NCBI RefSeq assembly: GCF_000969605.1
Contig: NZ_JZUE01000001.1
Location: 372,001-436,000 of the forward strand
DNA length: 64,000 bases
From: Aquincola tertiaricarbonis
GTDB lineage: Bacteria; Pseudomonadota; Gammaproteobacteria; Burkholderiales; Burkholderiaceae_C
Direction of reading: 5' to 3'
The position numbers and the translations under genes were made by a program. The notes beneath the pieces are model-generated. The model saw only the letters and a program-made list of their open reading frames with translations, did no database searches and was not told where the DNA came from. The stretch's first letter is position 1, and each line of letters opens with the position of its first letter. Of the stretch, positions 19,271-28,965 are shown piece after piece.

Positions 19271-20440
19271 TCAGCGCCCGGCCGGCCGCGCGCGTGGACG
19301 CTGGGCCACGCGCACGTTCACATCCACCGACTGCCTGCCGCGCTGCACGCCGATGCCCACCAGGGTGTCGGGCTTCAGCGACGCCACCGCGCCCAGCAGC
19401 TGCTGGGTGTTGGTGACGGCCCGGCCGTCCACGCTCACCACCACGTCGCCGGGGCGGATGCCACCCTGGCTGGCCGGGCCGTCCTGCAGCACGCCGGTGA
19501 TCAGCACGCCTTCGGTCACCGGCAGCTGGAAGGTCTCGGCGATTTCCGGGGTGAGGTCGCGCGGCTCCACGCCGATCCAGCCGCGGGTCACGCTGCCGTC
19601 GCGGATCAGGCTTTCCATCACCTGTCGGGCGGAGTCGGCCGGGATGGCGAAGCCGATGCCCAGGCTGCCGCCGCTGCGCGAGAAGATGGCGGTGTTGATG
19701 CCCACCAGATTGCCGTTGACGTCCACCAGCGCGCCGCCGGAATTGCCGGGGTTGATGGCCGCATCGGTCTGGATGAAGTTCTCGAAGGTGTTGATGCCGA
19801 GCCGGCTGCGGCCCAGTGCGCTCACGATGCCGGAGGTGACCGTCTGCCCGACCGCGAACGGATTGCCGATGGCCAGCACGATGTCGCCCACCTGCAATTC
19901 GTCCACGCGGCCGAAGGTGACCGCGGGCAGCTTGTCCAGCGTGATCTTGAGCACCGCCACGTCGGTCTCCGGGTCGGCACCGATGACCTGGGCCGAGGCC
20001 TGGCGGCCGTCGGCCAGCTGCACCTCGATCTCGCTGGCGCCGTCGATCACGTGGTTGTTGGTGAGCAGGTAGCCCTCCGGCGACACGATGACGCCCGAGC
20101 CGAGGCCGCGCTGCGGTTCAGGCCGCTGGGGGCCGTTGCCCTCGCGAAAGAAGAAGCGGAACCAGGGGTCGTCGGCGTGCGGATTGCGCTGCGGCGCGCG
20201 CATGGCGGTGACACTGACCACCGAGGGCGACGCCTTGCGCGCGGCGGTGCTGTAGCCGGCCATCGGCGCGCTGGCGGGCAGGGCCGAGGCCACCGGCGCG
20301 CTGACGATGGACACGATCTCCGGCAGCAACGGCTGGCCGGGGCGGCGCGAGAGCCAATCAGGCTTGAGCGTGGCCACCACGAACAGCATGGCCAGCGACA
20401 CCGTCACCGCCTGCGAGAAAATCAGCCAGGTTCTACGCAT
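19271..20440 (-). CDS. Membrane-anchored HtrA-type serine protease with a single PDZ domain (DegS-like)
   Basis: A 389-residue trypsin-like protease. The N-terminal helix (about residues 7-24) with no clear cleavage site looks like an anchor. The catalytic triad is His130 (TNNHVID), Asp160 (ETDVAVLK) and Ser234 (GNSGGAL). One PDZ domain (about residues 280-375) follows, unlike the two of DegP/DegQ, so the protein resembles DegS or the AlgW regulatory proteases. Periplasmic quality control or cleavage of an anti-sigma factor are both possible. It is divergent from the Nif3-like gene with 29 bases between start codons. Confidence 0.9.
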   Translation of the reverse strand: MRRTWLIFSQAVTVSLAMLFVVATLKPDWLSRRPGQPLLPEIVSIVSAPVASALPASAPMAGYSTAARKASPSVVSVTAMRAPQRNPHADDPWFRFFFREGNGPQRPEPQRGLGSGVIVSPEGYLLTNNHVIDGASEIEVQLADGRQASAQVIGADPETDVAVLKITLDKLPAVTFGRVDELQVGDIVLAIGNPFAVGQTVTSGIVSALGRSRLGINTFENFIQTDAAINPGNSGGALVDVNGNLVGINTAIFSRSGGSLGIGFAIPADSARQVMESLIRDGSVTRGWIGVEPRDLTPEIAETFQLPVTEGVLITGVLQDGPASQGGIRPGDVVVSVDGRAVTNTQQLLGAVASLKPDTLVGIGVQRGRQSVDVNVRVAQRPRARPAGR

Positions 20441-20469
20441 GCAAGATGCAACAGGAAAAGGGGCGAGAG

Positions 20470-21219
20470 ATGGTCCAGCGCGTTGAGGTCGAAGCCTATC
20501 TGGGCCGTCTGCTGGCCGTGGACCGCTTCAAGGATTATGGGCCGAACGGTCTGCAGGTCGAGGGCGCCGGCGAGGTGCGCCGCATCGTCTCCGGCGTCAC
20601 GGCCAGCCTGGCGCTGATCGACGCCGCGATCGAGGACGGAGCCGACACGATCCTGGTGCACCACGGCCTGTTCTGGCGTGGCCAGGATGGCCGGCTCACC
20701 GGCTGGCTGAAGGCCCGGGTACAGCGGCTGATGGCGCACGGCATCAACCTGTTCGCCTACCACCTGCCCCTGGATGCCCATGCCGAGCTGGGCAACAACG
20801 CGCAGCTCGGGCTGCAGCTGGGCCTGGTGGCCGACGCGCGCTTCGGCGAGCAGGATCTGGGCTTCATCGGCACCGCCAACGGCCTGGACAGCGCGCAGGC
20901 GCTGGCCCTGCGTGCCGAGGCGGCGCTGGGCCGCCGGCCGGTGCTGCTGCCGGGCGACGGCCGCCCGCTGGCGCGCGTGGCCTGGTGCACCGGCGGGGCG
21001 CAGGGCTACTTCGAGGCGGCCATCGCCGCCGGTGCCGATGCCTTCGTCACCGGGGAGATCTCGGAGCCGCAGGCCCATATCTCGCGCGAGACGGGCGTGG
21101 CCTTCCTGGCCTGCGGCCACCATGCCACCGAGCGCTTCGGCGCGCCCGCGGTGGCCGCGCACCTGGCGCAGACCTACGGCCTGCAGCACCGATTCATCGA
21201 GATCGACAACCCGGCCTGA
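20470..21219 (+). CDS. Nif3-like dinuclear metal centre protein (DUF34/YbgI family)
   Basis: A 249-residue protein of the DUF34 family, E. coli YbgI relatives. Metal-ligand motifs are visible: DTILVHHGLFW (paired His), FAYHLPLDAH, and the C-terminal GHHATERFG with the closing His/Glu. The hexameric toroid binds two metal ions; proposed GTP-cyclohydrolase I-like or metal-insertion roles are unproven. The ATG at 20470 places the conserved YLGRLLAVDRFKDYGPNGLQ near the N-terminus. Adjacent, divergent placement with an HtrA protease is frequent in Burkholderiales. Confidence 0.92.
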   Translation: MVQRVEVEAYLGRLLAVDRFKDYGPNGLQVEGAGEVRRIVSGVTASLALIDAAIEDGADTILVHHGLFWRGQDGRLTGWLKARVQRLMAHGINLFAYHLPLDAHAELGNNAQLGLQLGLVADARFGEQDLGFIGTANGLDSAQALALRAEAALGRRPVLLPGDGRPLARVAWCTGGAQGYFEAAIAAGADAFVTGEISEPQAHISRETGVAFLACGHHATERFGAPAVAAHLAQTYGLQHRFIEIDNPA

Positions 21220-21240
21220 AGGCCGCCGGCCGGCGCGGCG

Positions 21241-21777
21241 TCAGAACGAGACGTTCAGGCCGATGGAGTACTGGTCGGTGTTGCTCTTGCGGTCGAACGC
21301 ATCCAGGCGGTAGCGCTCCCACTCGCCGCGGATGGCCATGGTCTGCGACAGGTTGTACTGCACGCCCAGGCCCACCTTCGGCACGGTGCTGCGGTCGTCG
21401 TCGCCGCCGGCGCGGGTCTTGACGCTGGCCACGCCCAGCTTGGCGAGGGCCGTCCAGTCGGTGGCAAACGGCAGCATGCCCACCGCATCCAGGCCCACGC
21501 CGTCCGCCTTGGCGTCGCCGTTGCTGCCGCTCAGGCGGCCCAGGCGGAAGGCGCTGGCTTCCACCGCGAAGTTGGGATGCAGCTGCCAGCCGCCATACAC
21601 CTTCAGGCCGGTGCCGGAAGAATCGCCGGACACGCCATTGATGCTGTTGGCGTTCCAGTCCGGCTTGGCCACCGAGCCGCCGACGTACAGGCCTTCGGCC
21701 ATGGCGGGCAGCGCCGCAGCACTGGCCAGGGCGGCCACCAGGGCCAGGCGGGCGGGGTTGTTCAGCTTCGACTTCAT
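21241..21777 (-). CDS. Outer-membrane beta-barrel protein, OmpA/OmpW-like small porin fold
   Basis: A 178-residue protein with a signal peptide (basic start, Ala/Leu core, AMA cleavage near residue 26), then YVGGSVAKPDW and alternating hydrophobic strands, and a C-terminal Phe in the YSIGLNVSF ending recognised by the BAM machinery. Eight strands are plausible. The N-terminal GLYVGGSVG-type motif is that of OmpA-like transmembrane-domain proteins without the peptidoglycan-binding part. The substrate, if any, is unknown. It is convergent with the Nif3-like gene and divergent from pdxA. Confidence 0.82.
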   Translation of the reverse strand: MKSKLNNPARLALVAALASAAALPAMAEGLYVGGSVAKPDWNANSINGVSGDSSGTGLKVYGGWQLHPNFAVEASAFRLGRLSGSNGDAKADGVGLDAVGMLPFATDWTALAKLGVASVKTRAGGDDDRSTVPKVGLGVQYNLSQTMAIRGEWERYRLDAFDRKSNTDQYSIGLNVSF

Positions 21778-21900
21778 GCTCTTGTTTCCTCTTCAGCCAG
21801 GGCCGGCGGATGCCGGCGTGACCCCATGCTGGAAGCCGCGGGTGAAGGAGGTGCCGTTCCAAGCGTGAAATGTTGTTGCGGGCCGGCCACAATCCCGACC

Positions 21901-22911
21901 ATGTTTGCGCCCTCGCTTCCTCTGCTCGTCACCCTGGGTGATGCCTGCGGCATCGGCCCCGAGATCGTCGCCAAGGCCTTCTTGCAAGGCGAACTGCACG
22001 ATGCGGTGGTGGTGGGCGATGCCGGCGTGCTGCGCCGGGCGCTGGCCGCGCTGGGCCGCCCGGCGCCGCTGGCGCTGCTGCAATCGCCACTGGACCATGC
22101 GCACTGCCCGCCGGGCTGCCTGCCGCTGCTGGCTGGCGGCGGCGATGCGGCGCTGGCCGCGCTGCCCTGGGGCACCATCGACCCCCGCGCCGGCGCGGCC
22201 GCGGCGCGTTGGATCGAGCAGGCGGTGCGAGCGGTGCAGCAGGGCCAGGCACGGGCCGTGGTCACCGCGCCCATCCACAAGGAAGCGCTGAGCGCCGCCG
22301 GCGTGCCCTACCCGGGCCACACCGAGATGCTGCAGGCGCTGGCGGCCGGCCCCGACGGCAGCCTGCCGCCGGTGCGCATGATGCTGGCCAACCCGGAGCT
22401 GAAGGTGGTGCTGGTCACCATCCACGTGGCCTTGCGGCGGGCGCTGGAGCTGCTGGATTTCGACGCGGTGCTGTCCACCGTGCGCATCGCCCACCGGGCT
22501 GCGGCGGCCTGGGGCCAGCCGGCGCCTCGCATCGCGGTGGCCGGGCTCAATCCGCACGCCGGAGAGGGCGGCCTGTTCGGCGACGAGGAGCTGCGCTACA
22601 TCGGCCCCGCCGTGCAGGCGGCGCGGGCCGAGGGCATCGACGCGCAGGGGCCGTTCCCGCCCGACACGGTCTTCATGCGGGCGCGCCAGGGCGCCTTCGA
22701 CCTGGTGGTGGCGATGACCCACGACCATGGCCTGATCCCGGTGAAGTATCTGGGCGTGGAGGAGGGCGTCAACGTCACGCTGGGCCTGCCCTTCGTGCGC
22801 ACCAGCCCGGACCACGGCACCGCCTTCGACATCGCCGGCCGCGGCCTGGCCGATGCCTCCAGCCTGGTGACGGCGGTGCGCATGGCGCGCCAGCTCAGTG
22901 CGGGCGGCTGA
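21901..22911 (+). CDS. pdxA: 4-hydroxythreonine-4-phosphate dehydrogenase
   Basis: PdxA oxidises 4-phosphohydroxy-threonine on the way to pyridoxal phosphate. The 336-residue product has LVTLGDACGIGPEIVAKA at the N-terminus (family usually has GDPAGIGPE; the Pro-to-Cys change here is unusual but outside the metal site), VTAPIHKEAL, PGHTEML with the metal-binding His, and AGLNPHAGEGG, then GPFPPDTVF and HDHGLIPVK near the C-terminus. The ATG at 21901 is chosen as the conserved start; the upstream frame lies in the promoter region and the opposite gene. Confidence 0.93.
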   Translation: MFAPSLPLLVTLGDACGIGPEIVAKAFLQGELHDAVVVGDAGVLRRALAALGRPAPLALLQSPLDHAHCPPGCLPLLAGGGDAALAALPWGTIDPRAGAAAARWIEQAVRAVQQGQARAVVTAPIHKEALSAAGVPYPGHTEMLQALAAGPDGSLPPVRMMLANPELKVVLVTIHVALRRALELLDFDAVLSTVRIAHRAAAAWGQPAPRIAVAGLNPHAGEGGLFGDEELRYIGPAVQAARAEGIDAQGPFPPDTVFMRARQGAFDLVVAMTHDHGLIPVKYLGVEEGVNVTLGLPFVRTSPDHGTAFDIAGRGLADASSLVTAVRMARQLSAGG

Positions 22912-22923
22912 GTGCGGGCGGCG

Positions 22924-25275
22924 TCAGTGCCGCAGCGTGGGGGCCGGCCGCAGCGCGGCCAGCTGCTTGCGCGCGCGGGCGGTGGCGCGCTCGATCAGGA
23001 AGGCGTTCTCGAACGCCCGGAAGCGGCCCGCCTCGCACAGCCGGTGCAGCATGCGCGATGTGAGCGACACCGTCTTGTGGTGCTTGCCGCCGCTGGTGAA
23101 CACGAAGAACGCCCGGCCCGGGCTCACGTAGTTCAGCTTGACCTTCTGCCACTGCTCGTCCACCAGCATCTGGTAGGCGAAGCCCAGCTGCACATGGTCG
23201 GCCAGTGAAGCGCCGCGGCTGGGCTCCACTGGCTCGGGCGGCGGCAGGCCGTCCAGGCGGATATCCACCGCGCTGATCTCCGGCTCGACGTTGAGGTCGA
23301 TGTCGACGCTGCGCTGCCAGTTGACGGCATGTTCCTGCACCAGGCCGATCTGCGCCGCCTCGTCCTCGCTGAAATGCACCTGGTCCACCGCGTCGTTCAG
23401 CACCGGCAGCGTGCTGCCCGCGGCCAGGCGCGGCAGCGGCATGGCAAACACCGCATCCAGCTGCTTGACCATCAGGTTGTAGTCCAGCGGGCGGAGCGAC
23501 TGGCCCTTGAGGGATTCGGCATGCGCCGGCAGCAGCTCTGAGAAGAAGGACTTCTTGGCCGGCTCCGGCCAGCCGATCATCGCCAGGCCATGGTTCAGGT
23601 CCTTCATCAGCTGCGGCAGCGTCATCAGGAAGTTCTTGCGGTCGCCGGGCGTGCCCTTGGGCTGCACGCTCATCACCACGTCGCGCGCGGCACGCTTCAG
23701 CCGCTGCGCCAGCTCGCCGGCCTCGCCGCCGCGGCGGGCGGCCTGCACCAGCGCCTGGCTCCACACCTGGGCCAGGAAGTCGCGCAGGAAGGCGGGCATC
23801 TCCACCACCGCCAGCGCCGTCTGCAGCTGCCGCATGTACTGCTGCTGCACCCGCAGGTCCTGTTCCTTGGCCTCCACCAGCTGCGGGGCATTGCTGCCCT
23901 GGTCCTGCACTTCCTGCCGGGCCTGGCTGGCGATGAAGGCTTCCAGCGCGCCCAGCTTCTGCTCGTAGACCTCCATCTGGTCGAAGTCGCCGTCGACGAT
24001 CTCCTGCACCAGCGCGCGCACCAGGCCCAGGAACTCCTGCCCGGGGCCGCCGGCCAGGTCGTCGAAGGCGCAGGCCAGCGACGCGATGCGGTTGACGAAG
24101 CGGCACACCGGATGCCGGCGCGAGGAGAAGAAGCTGGGGTCGCCCAGGGCCACGCGCAGCACCGGCAGCTGCAGCCGTGCGATCTGGCGGGCCATCTGCG
24201 GTGGCACCTTGGGGTCCGACAGGATCTGCTCGAACAGGCTGCCCACCACGTCGATCACCATGTGGTCGAGGCGGCCGGTGGAGGCCTGCCGCAGCTCGTC
24301 CCGGTGGGCGTAGATCAGGTTGGGTGCCGGGCCGCTGCCGGAGCTGGCGAAGCCGGAAGCGTGGCCGCCCCGCCGCGCGGCGACCTCCTCGTGCAGCGGC
24401 AGGCCTCCACCGCCACCGCCACCGCCACCGCCGGAGGACGCCAGCTGGCGGATCAGCGACATCAGCTGCACGTCCACATGCCCGAACGGCGTGCCGGGCC
24501 GCTGCGCCGGGGCCGCCGGCCTGCCACCCATGGCGGCACCCGCTGGCGCAGGCGTCTCGGCCAGCGGCGCGCCGCGGCTGGCGCCGCCGTCGTAGCCCGA
24601 GGTGTTGAAGCCCATGTCGTTGCCCGGACCCTGCGTGCTGCGCACGGCCAGGCTCACCGGCTGCACGCCGGCGTCGCGCATGGCGCTCACGATGTCGCCG
24701 TACACGCGGGGCATCAGGTCGGCCAGGCTGCGTCCCAGCTCGATGCCCAGCAGCTTGCGCACTTCGGGCCGCTCGGAGATGGCCTCCACCCCGGCCAGCA
24801 GCGCCTTGCCCACCAGCTCGGGCCGCAGGGGGTTGCGTTCGTGGTCCGGGCGGCCCAGCTGCAGCAGCGAGCCGACGTAGGCATCCAGCTCCCGCAGCTC
24901 CCACTCGCAGGCGTGCTGGATCACCAGGCCGAAGCGGTCGGCGTTGATGCTGGCCTCCACCTCGTGGTCGTCGACCAGGCTCAGCGCCTCCCAGGGTGTG
25001 TTGGTGGAGCTGCGCGGGGCCGCATGACGCGGCGCGGTCTTGCGCTGCACCTGCTGGTCCAGCGATTCGTTGAACGCATGCACGAAGGCGGCCTGGCGGC
25101 GGTTCAGCTCGAACTGGGCGGCCAGGAAGTCGTCCCGCTCATGGATCTTCAGGCTGGACAGCGCGGCCAGCCCAAGGCTGTCCACGCAGCGCTGCGCCGC
25201 CTCGCGGGCGGCGTGCTTGATGCGGAGTGCCGCGGCCTGGAGCGCGGCGTCGGGACGCGGGAGTGGCGAATTCAT
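22924..25275 (-). CDS. DUF1631 family protein
   Basis: A 783-residue soluble protein of the betaproteobacterial/gammaproteobacterial DUF1631 family: alternating helical blocks, no signal peptide and no membrane helix. A low-complexity poly-glycine tract (around residue 285) divides an N-terminal part of about 280 residues from a long helical C-terminal part; near the C-terminus the KLNYVSPGRAFFVFTSG segment resembles a PilZ-like beta strand region, which has been noted in this family. Function unknown. ATG 25275 is preferred over a GTG nine bases upstream. It is convergent with pdxA. Confidence 0.82.
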   Translation of the reverse strand: MNSPLPRPDAALQAAALRIKHAAREAAQRCVDSLGLAALSSLKIHERDDFLAAQFELNRRQAAFVHAFNESLDQQVQRKTAPRHAAPRSSTNTPWEALSLVDDHEVEASINADRFGLVIQHACEWELRELDAYVGSLLQLGRPDHERNPLRPELVGKALLAGVEAISERPEVRKLLGIELGRSLADLMPRVYGDIVSAMRDAGVQPVSLAVRSTQGPGNDMGFNTSGYDGGASRGAPLAETPAPAGAAMGGRPAAPAQRPGTPFGHVDVQLMSLIRQLASSGGGGGGGGGGLPLHEEVAARRGGHASGFASSGSGPAPNLIYAHRDELRQASTGRLDHMVIDVVGSLFEQILSDPKVPPQMARQIARLQLPVLRVALGDPSFFSSRRHPVCRFVNRIASLACAFDDLAGGPGQEFLGLVRALVQEIVDGDFDQMEVYEQKLGALEAFIASQARQEVQDQGSNAPQLVEAKEQDLRVQQQYMRQLQTALAVVEMPAFLRDFLAQVWSQALVQAARRGGEAGELAQRLKRAARDVVMSVQPKGTPGDRKNFLMTLPQLMKDLNHGLAMIGWPEPAKKSFFSELLPAHAESLKGQSLRPLDYNLMVKQLDAVFAMPLPRLAAGSTLPVLNDAVDQVHFSEDEAAQIGLVQEHAVNWQRSVDIDLNVEPEISAVDIRLDGLPPPEPVEPSRGASLADHVQLGFAYQMLVDEQWQKVKLNYVSPGRAFFVFTSGGKHHKTVSLTSRMLHRLCEAGRFRAFENAFLIERATARARKQLAALRPAPTLRH
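24407..24432. repeat. CCACCG hexanucleotide repeat inside the DUF1631 gene
   Basis: Four exact copies of CCACCG plus two bases. On the coding strand it encodes the poly-glycine linker. Changes in repeat number would keep the frame and alter only linker length. Confidence 0.85.
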
Positions 25276-25379
25276 GATGCGCACGGCGACCGGGTTGGAG
25301 GGGCGGCAGCGACCGCTTCGGTCGGGCGCCCCATGCCCCGGTTATCGACAAGTATGGGCGCAAATTCAGCGCCCGCCGT

Positions 25380-25814
25380 TCAGCGCTTGAGGCTGTCGCG
25401 GATCTCGCGCAGCAGCTTCACGTCCTCGGGTTCCGGCGCCGGCTCGGTGGGGGCGGGCGGCTCCGCCAGCCGCAGCCGGTTGATCTGCTTGACCATGATG
25501 AAGATGACGAAGGCCAGGATGAGGAAGTTCAGTGCCACCGTCAGGAAGTTGCCGTAGCCCAGCAGCGGCACGCCGGCCTTGGTGAGCGCCTCGTAGGTCA
25601 TCGGTCCGGTGTAGCCCGCAGGTGGGCTGGCCAGCATCAGGAAGTAGTTGGAAAAGTCGAGTCCGCCGACCAGCCGGCCGACCACAGGCATGATGACGTC
25701 CTTGACCAGGGAATCGACGATCTTGCTGAAGGCGGCCCCGATGATCACGCCCACGGCCAGATCGACCACGTTGCCCTTGACTGCAAAAGCCTTGAACTCG
25801 CTGACGAAACTCAT
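25380..25814 (-). CDS. mscL: Large-conductance mechanosensitive channel
   Basis: MscL releases solutes on hypo-osmotic shock. The 144-residue product contains the N-terminal amphipathic helix [22 protein letters not shown] (first pore helix follows), the KDVIMPVVG loop, a periplasmic loop with [20 protein letters not shown] for TM2 and the cytoplasmic helix ending in [15 protein letters not shown]. Start ATG 25814 is family standard. The very long open frame that continues upstream on this strand is antisense to petAB and not coding. Confidence 0.97.
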   Translation of the reverse strand: MSFVSEFKAFAVKGNVVDLAVGVIIGAAFSKIVDSLVKDVIMPVVGRLVGGLDFSNYFLMLASPPAGYTGPMTYEALTKAGVPLLGYGNFLTVALNFLILAFVIFIMVKQINRLRLAEPPAPTEPAPEPEDVKLLREIRDSLKR

Positions 25815-26006
25815 GGGGTTCTCTCCTGGGTGTGTTGCGCGCCTGTACCCGGCGCTATGGGATGCGGCCGGAGTATTGCCCAAGGCGATTGCTGTGCGGA
25901 CCGTCGGGAAAGGCCTACCGCGTCCGTTAGAATCCTGGGTTGCCCCTGACGGAAACCCACGTGTGTTTCTTGTCGCGTCTTCCAGCGAATGCCACCAGAG
26001 GACTCC

Positions 26007-26609
26007 ATGAGTGACCAGCAAGTCGACAAAGCCAAACGCACGTGGCTCGTCGCATCCGGATGTGCGGGTGCCGTAGGCGGCATCGCCGTCGCCGTGCCGT
26101 TTGTCTCGACGTTCACCCCGTCCGAGCGTGCCAAAGCGGCCGGTGCGCCGGTGGAAGTGGACATCGGCAGCCTGCAGCCGGGCGAGAAGGTGACGGTCGA
26201 ATGGCGCGGCAAGCCCGTGTGGATCGTCCGCCGCACGCCCGAGCAGATCGAGGCGCTGAAGGCCCTCGGCGGCCAGCTCGCCGACCCCAATTCGGCCCGC
26301 AACCCGGCCGAGATCACGCCGATGGAAAGCTGCCGCAACGAGTGGCGCTCCATCAAGCCCGAATACCTGGTGGTGGTGGGCATCTGCACGCACCTGGGCT
26401 GCTCGCCCACCGACAAGTTCGTCGCCGGTCCCCAGCCCTCGCTGCCCTCGGACTGGCAGGGCGGCTTCCTCTGCCCGTGCCACGGTTCCACGTTCGACAT
26501 GGCCGGCCGCGTCTTCAAGAACAAGCCCGCGCCGGACAACCTCGAGGTGCCGCCGCACATGTACTTGTCCGACACGCGCCTGCTGATCGGCGAGGACAAG
26601 AAGGCCTGA
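26007..26609 (+). CDS. petA: Ubiquinol-cytochrome c reductase, Rieske iron-sulfur subunit
   Basis: A 200-residue Rieske protein. The N-terminus has a Tat-type/anchor sequence (KAKRT-W and a glycine-rich helix at about 14-34). The [2Fe-2S] ligands are Cys127/His129 (CTHLGC) and Cys156/His159 (CPCHGS), with Cys132 and Cys158 forming the structural disulfide. It carries electrons from ubiquinol to cytochrome c1. AGAGGA precedes the ATG. petB follows after 27 bases. The twin-arginine pair is degenerate (Lys-Arg), as is usual for Rieske proteins. A TAGAAT hexamer lies about 75 bases upstream. Confidence 0.97.
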   Translation: MSDQQVDKAKRTWLVASGCAGAVGGIAVAVPFVSTFTPSERAKAAGAPVEVDIGSLQPGEKVTVEWRGKPVWIVRRTPEQIEALKALGGQLADPNSARNPAEITPMESCRNEWRSIKPEYLVVVGICTHLGCSPTDKFVAGPQPSLPSDWQGGFLCPCHGSTFDMAGRVFKNKPAPDNLEVPPHMYLSDTRLLIGEDKKA

Positions 26610-26636
26610 CACCCCGAACATCCCGAGGCACAACAT

Positions 26637-28037
26637 ATGGCGGAATTCAAGCAAGCCCCGGCCGGCGCGCCCTTGTCGCAGCAACTGCTGACGTGGGTCG
26701 ACAACCGGTTCCCAGCCAGCAAGCTGTACAAGGAGCACCTGTCCGAGTACTACGCTCCGAAGAACTTCAACTTCTGGTACTTCTTCGGCTCGCTGGCGCT
26801 GCTGGTGCTGGTCATCCAGATCGTCACCGGCATCTTCCTGGTGATGCACTACAAGCCCGATGCGAACCTGGCGTTCGCCTCGGTCGAATACATCATGCGG
26901 GACGTGCCCTGGGGCTGGCTGGTGCGCTACATGCACTCCACCGGCGCCTCGGCCTTCTTCGTGGTCGTGTACCTGCACATGTTCCGCGGCCTGATCTACG
27001 GCAGCTACCGCAAGCCGCGTGAGCTGGTGTGGGTGTTTGGCTGCGCCATCTTCCTGTGCCTGATGGCCGAGGCCTTCATGGGCTACCTGCTGCCCTGGGG
27101 CCAGATGTCGTACTGGGGCGCGCAGGTGATCGTGAACCTGTTCGCCGCCGTGCCGTTCGTCGGTCCGGACCTGGCGCTGCTGATCCGTGGCGACTACGTG
27201 GTGAGCGACGCCACGCTCAACCGCTTCTTCAGCTTCCACGTCATCGCGGTGCCGCTGGTGCTGCTGGGCCTGGTGGTGGCGCACATCATCGCGCTGCATG
27301 AAGTGGGCTCCAACAACCCCGACGGCGTGGAGATCAAGGCCAAGAAGGATGCGCAGGGCCGCCCGCTGGACGGCATCCCGTTCCACCCGTACTACACGGT
27401 GCACGACATCCTGGGCGTCAGCGTCTTCCTGATGGCCTTCAGCGCGATCATCTTCTTCGCGCCGGAGCTGGGTGGCTACTTCCTCGAGTACAACAACTTC
27501 ATCCCCGCCGACCCGCTGAAGACGCCGCCGCACATCGCGCCGGTCTGGTACTTCACGCCGTTCTACTCGATGCTGCGCGCCACCACCGACGACCTCGTCA
27601 ACGTGCTGTGCATCATCATCGGCCTGGCGGCGGTGCTGTCGTTCGTCAAGCTGCGCGCCAGCATGCTGATCAAGGGTGCGGTGCTGGTGGCTGCGGTCAT
27701 CGCCATCGTGCTGCTCAAGACCTTCGACGCCAAGTTCTGGGGCGTGGTCGTGATGGGCGGCGCCGTGATCATCCTGTTCTTCCTGCCCTGGCTGGACTAC
27801 AGCCCGGTCAAGTCGATCCGCTACCGCCCCGACTGGCACAAGTACCTGTACGGCATCTTCGTCGTGTTCTTCTTCGTGCTCGGCTACCTCGGCATCCAGC
27901 CGCCGTCCACCATCGGCACCATCGTGTCGCAGGTGGGTACGCTGTTCTACTTCGGCTTCTTCCTGCTGATGCCCTGGTGGAGCCAGATCGGCAAGTTCAA
28001 GCCGGTGCCCGACCGCGTGGTCTTCAACGCCCACTGA
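26637..28037 (+). CDS. petB: Ubiquinol-cytochrome c reductase, cytochrome b subunit
   Basis: A 466-residue membrane protein with eight helices. Haem-ligand histidine pairs lie in helices B and D (RYMHSTGAS and [16 protein letters not shown] and AHIIALHE). The Qo-site PEWY equivalent is seen as TPFYSMLR plus the VWYFTPFYS stretch, and [16 protein letters not shown] is conserved. Longer than cyanobacterial b6, it is a full cytochrome b. It forms the membrane core of complex III with PetA and PetC, and its C-terminal extension carries extra hydrophobic helices. Confidence 0.97.
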   Translation: MAEFKQAPAGAPLSQQLLTWVDNRFPASKLYKEHLSEYYAPKNFNFWYFFGSLALLVLVIQIVTGIFLVMHYKPDANLAFASVEYIMRDVPWGWLVRYMHSTGASAFFVVVYLHMFRGLIYGSYRKPRELVWVFGCAIFLCLMAEAFMGYLLPWGQMSYWGAQVIVNLFAAVPFVGPDLALLIRGDYVVSDATLNRFFSFHVIAVPLVLLGLVVAHIIALHEVGSNNPDGVEIKAKKDAQGRPLDGIPFHPYYTVHDILGVSVFLMAFSAIIFFAPELGGYFLEYNNFIPADPLKTPPHIAPVWYFTPFYSMLRATTDDLVNVLCIIIGLAAVLSFVKLRASMLIKGAVLVAAVIAIVLLKTFDAKFWGVVVMGGAVIILFFLPWLDYSPVKSIRYRPDWHKYLYGIFVVFFFVLGYLGIQPPSTIGTIVSQVGTLFYFGFFLLMPWWSQIGKFKPVPDRVVFNAH

Positions 28038-28062
28038 CGCGCCGCAGGAGCACCGAAACACC

Positions 28063-28833
28063 ATGAAAAAGATCCTTCTCTCCTTGCTGGCATCGTTGGC
28101 GATGTTGTCGGGCGGTGCGCAGGCTGCGGAAGGCGGCCATGCACTCGACCGCTTCCCCACCGAGCGCATGACCGACGTGGCCGCGCTGCAGAACGGCGCC
28201 AAGCTGTTCGTCAACTACTGCCTGAACTGCCACTCGGCTTCGTTCATGCGCTACAACCGGTTGCGCGACATCGGCCTGACGGACGACCAGATCAAGACCA
28301 AGCTCGCGTTCCCGACGCAAAACGTCGGCGACATGATGAAGTCGGCCATCGATCCAAAGCAGGCCAAGGAATGGTTCGGCGCCACGCCGCCCGACCTGAC
28401 GGTGATCGCCCGCTCGCGTGCCAGCCACGCCGGCAGCGGTGCGGATTACCTCTACACCTACCTGCGCACCTACTACCGCGACGACACCAAGGCCACCGGC
28501 TGGAACAACCTCGCTTTCCCCAGCGTGGGCATGCCCAATCCGCTGTGGGAACTGCAAGGTCAACGCGCCGCCCAGTTCGTCGACGAGCGGGACCCGCACG
28601 ATGCGTCCAAGACGGTGCACGTGTTCAAGGGTTTCCAACAGCTCACGCCGGGCACCATGAGCCCGACCGAGTTCGACAGCGCGGTGGCCGACCTCGTGGC
28701 CTACATGCAGTGGATGGGTGAGCCGCAGCAGAACTACCGGGTGCGCCTGGGCGTGTGGGTGCTGATCTTCCTGGGCTTGTTCACCGTGATCGCCTGGCGC
28801 CTGAACGCCGCCTACTGGAAAGACATCAGGTAG
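28063..28833 (+). CDS. petC: Ubiquinol-cytochrome c reductase, cytochrome c1 subunit
   Basis: A 256-residue c-type cytochrome with a cleaved signal peptide (AQAAEG near residue 22), haem-binding CLNCH at residues 53-57, the sixth-ligand methionine in the later PTEF/FP-rich region ([20 protein letters not shown]) and one C-terminal membrane anchor (about residues 228-247). It passes electrons from the Rieske protein to soluble cytochromes. It ends the petABC operon and is followed by a strong terminator. Confidence 0.97.
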   Translation: MKKILLSLLASLAMLSGGAQAAEGGHALDRFPTERMTDVAALQNGAKLFVNYCLNCHSASFMRYNRLRDIGLTDDQIKTKLAFPTQNVGDMMKSAIDPKQAKEWFGATPPDLTVIARSRASHAGSGADYLYTYLRTYYRDDTKATGWNNLAFPSVGMPNPLWELQGQRAAQFVDERDPHDASKTVHVFKGFQQLTPGTMSPTEFDSAVADLVAYMQWMGEPQQNYRVRLGVWVLIFLGLFTVIAWRLNAAYWKDIR

Positions 28834-28874
28834 TCGTTCCGCGCGACCCGGGGCCGAGAGCGGCCTGGGTCGTC

Positions 28875-28914
28875 AGCGCAGTGGTGCCGCAGGGCCCACT
28901 GCGCTTCGTGTTTT
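28875..28914 (+). terminator. Rho-independent terminator after petC
   Basis: A perfect ten-base stem, AGCGCAGTGG (28875-28884) and CCACTGCGCT (28896-28905), encloses an 11-base loop and is followed by TCGTGTTTT. It separates petABC from sspA-sspB. Confidence 0.8.
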
Positions 28915-28965
28915 CTGAGCTGAGAGGCTCGCCGTTCGAATTGTTAGAAGAAGGGGCCCGCTGCC

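Noticed and set aside
24177-24608. Plus-strand frame opposite the DUF1631 gene
   Set aside because: Arg/Pro-rich antisense translation through the repeat; no start signal or homology.
25815-28214. Very long open minus-strand frame continuing upstream of mscL
   Set aside because: It is antisense to petA and petB, which have unmistakable cofactor motifs; high GC makes long antisense frames common.
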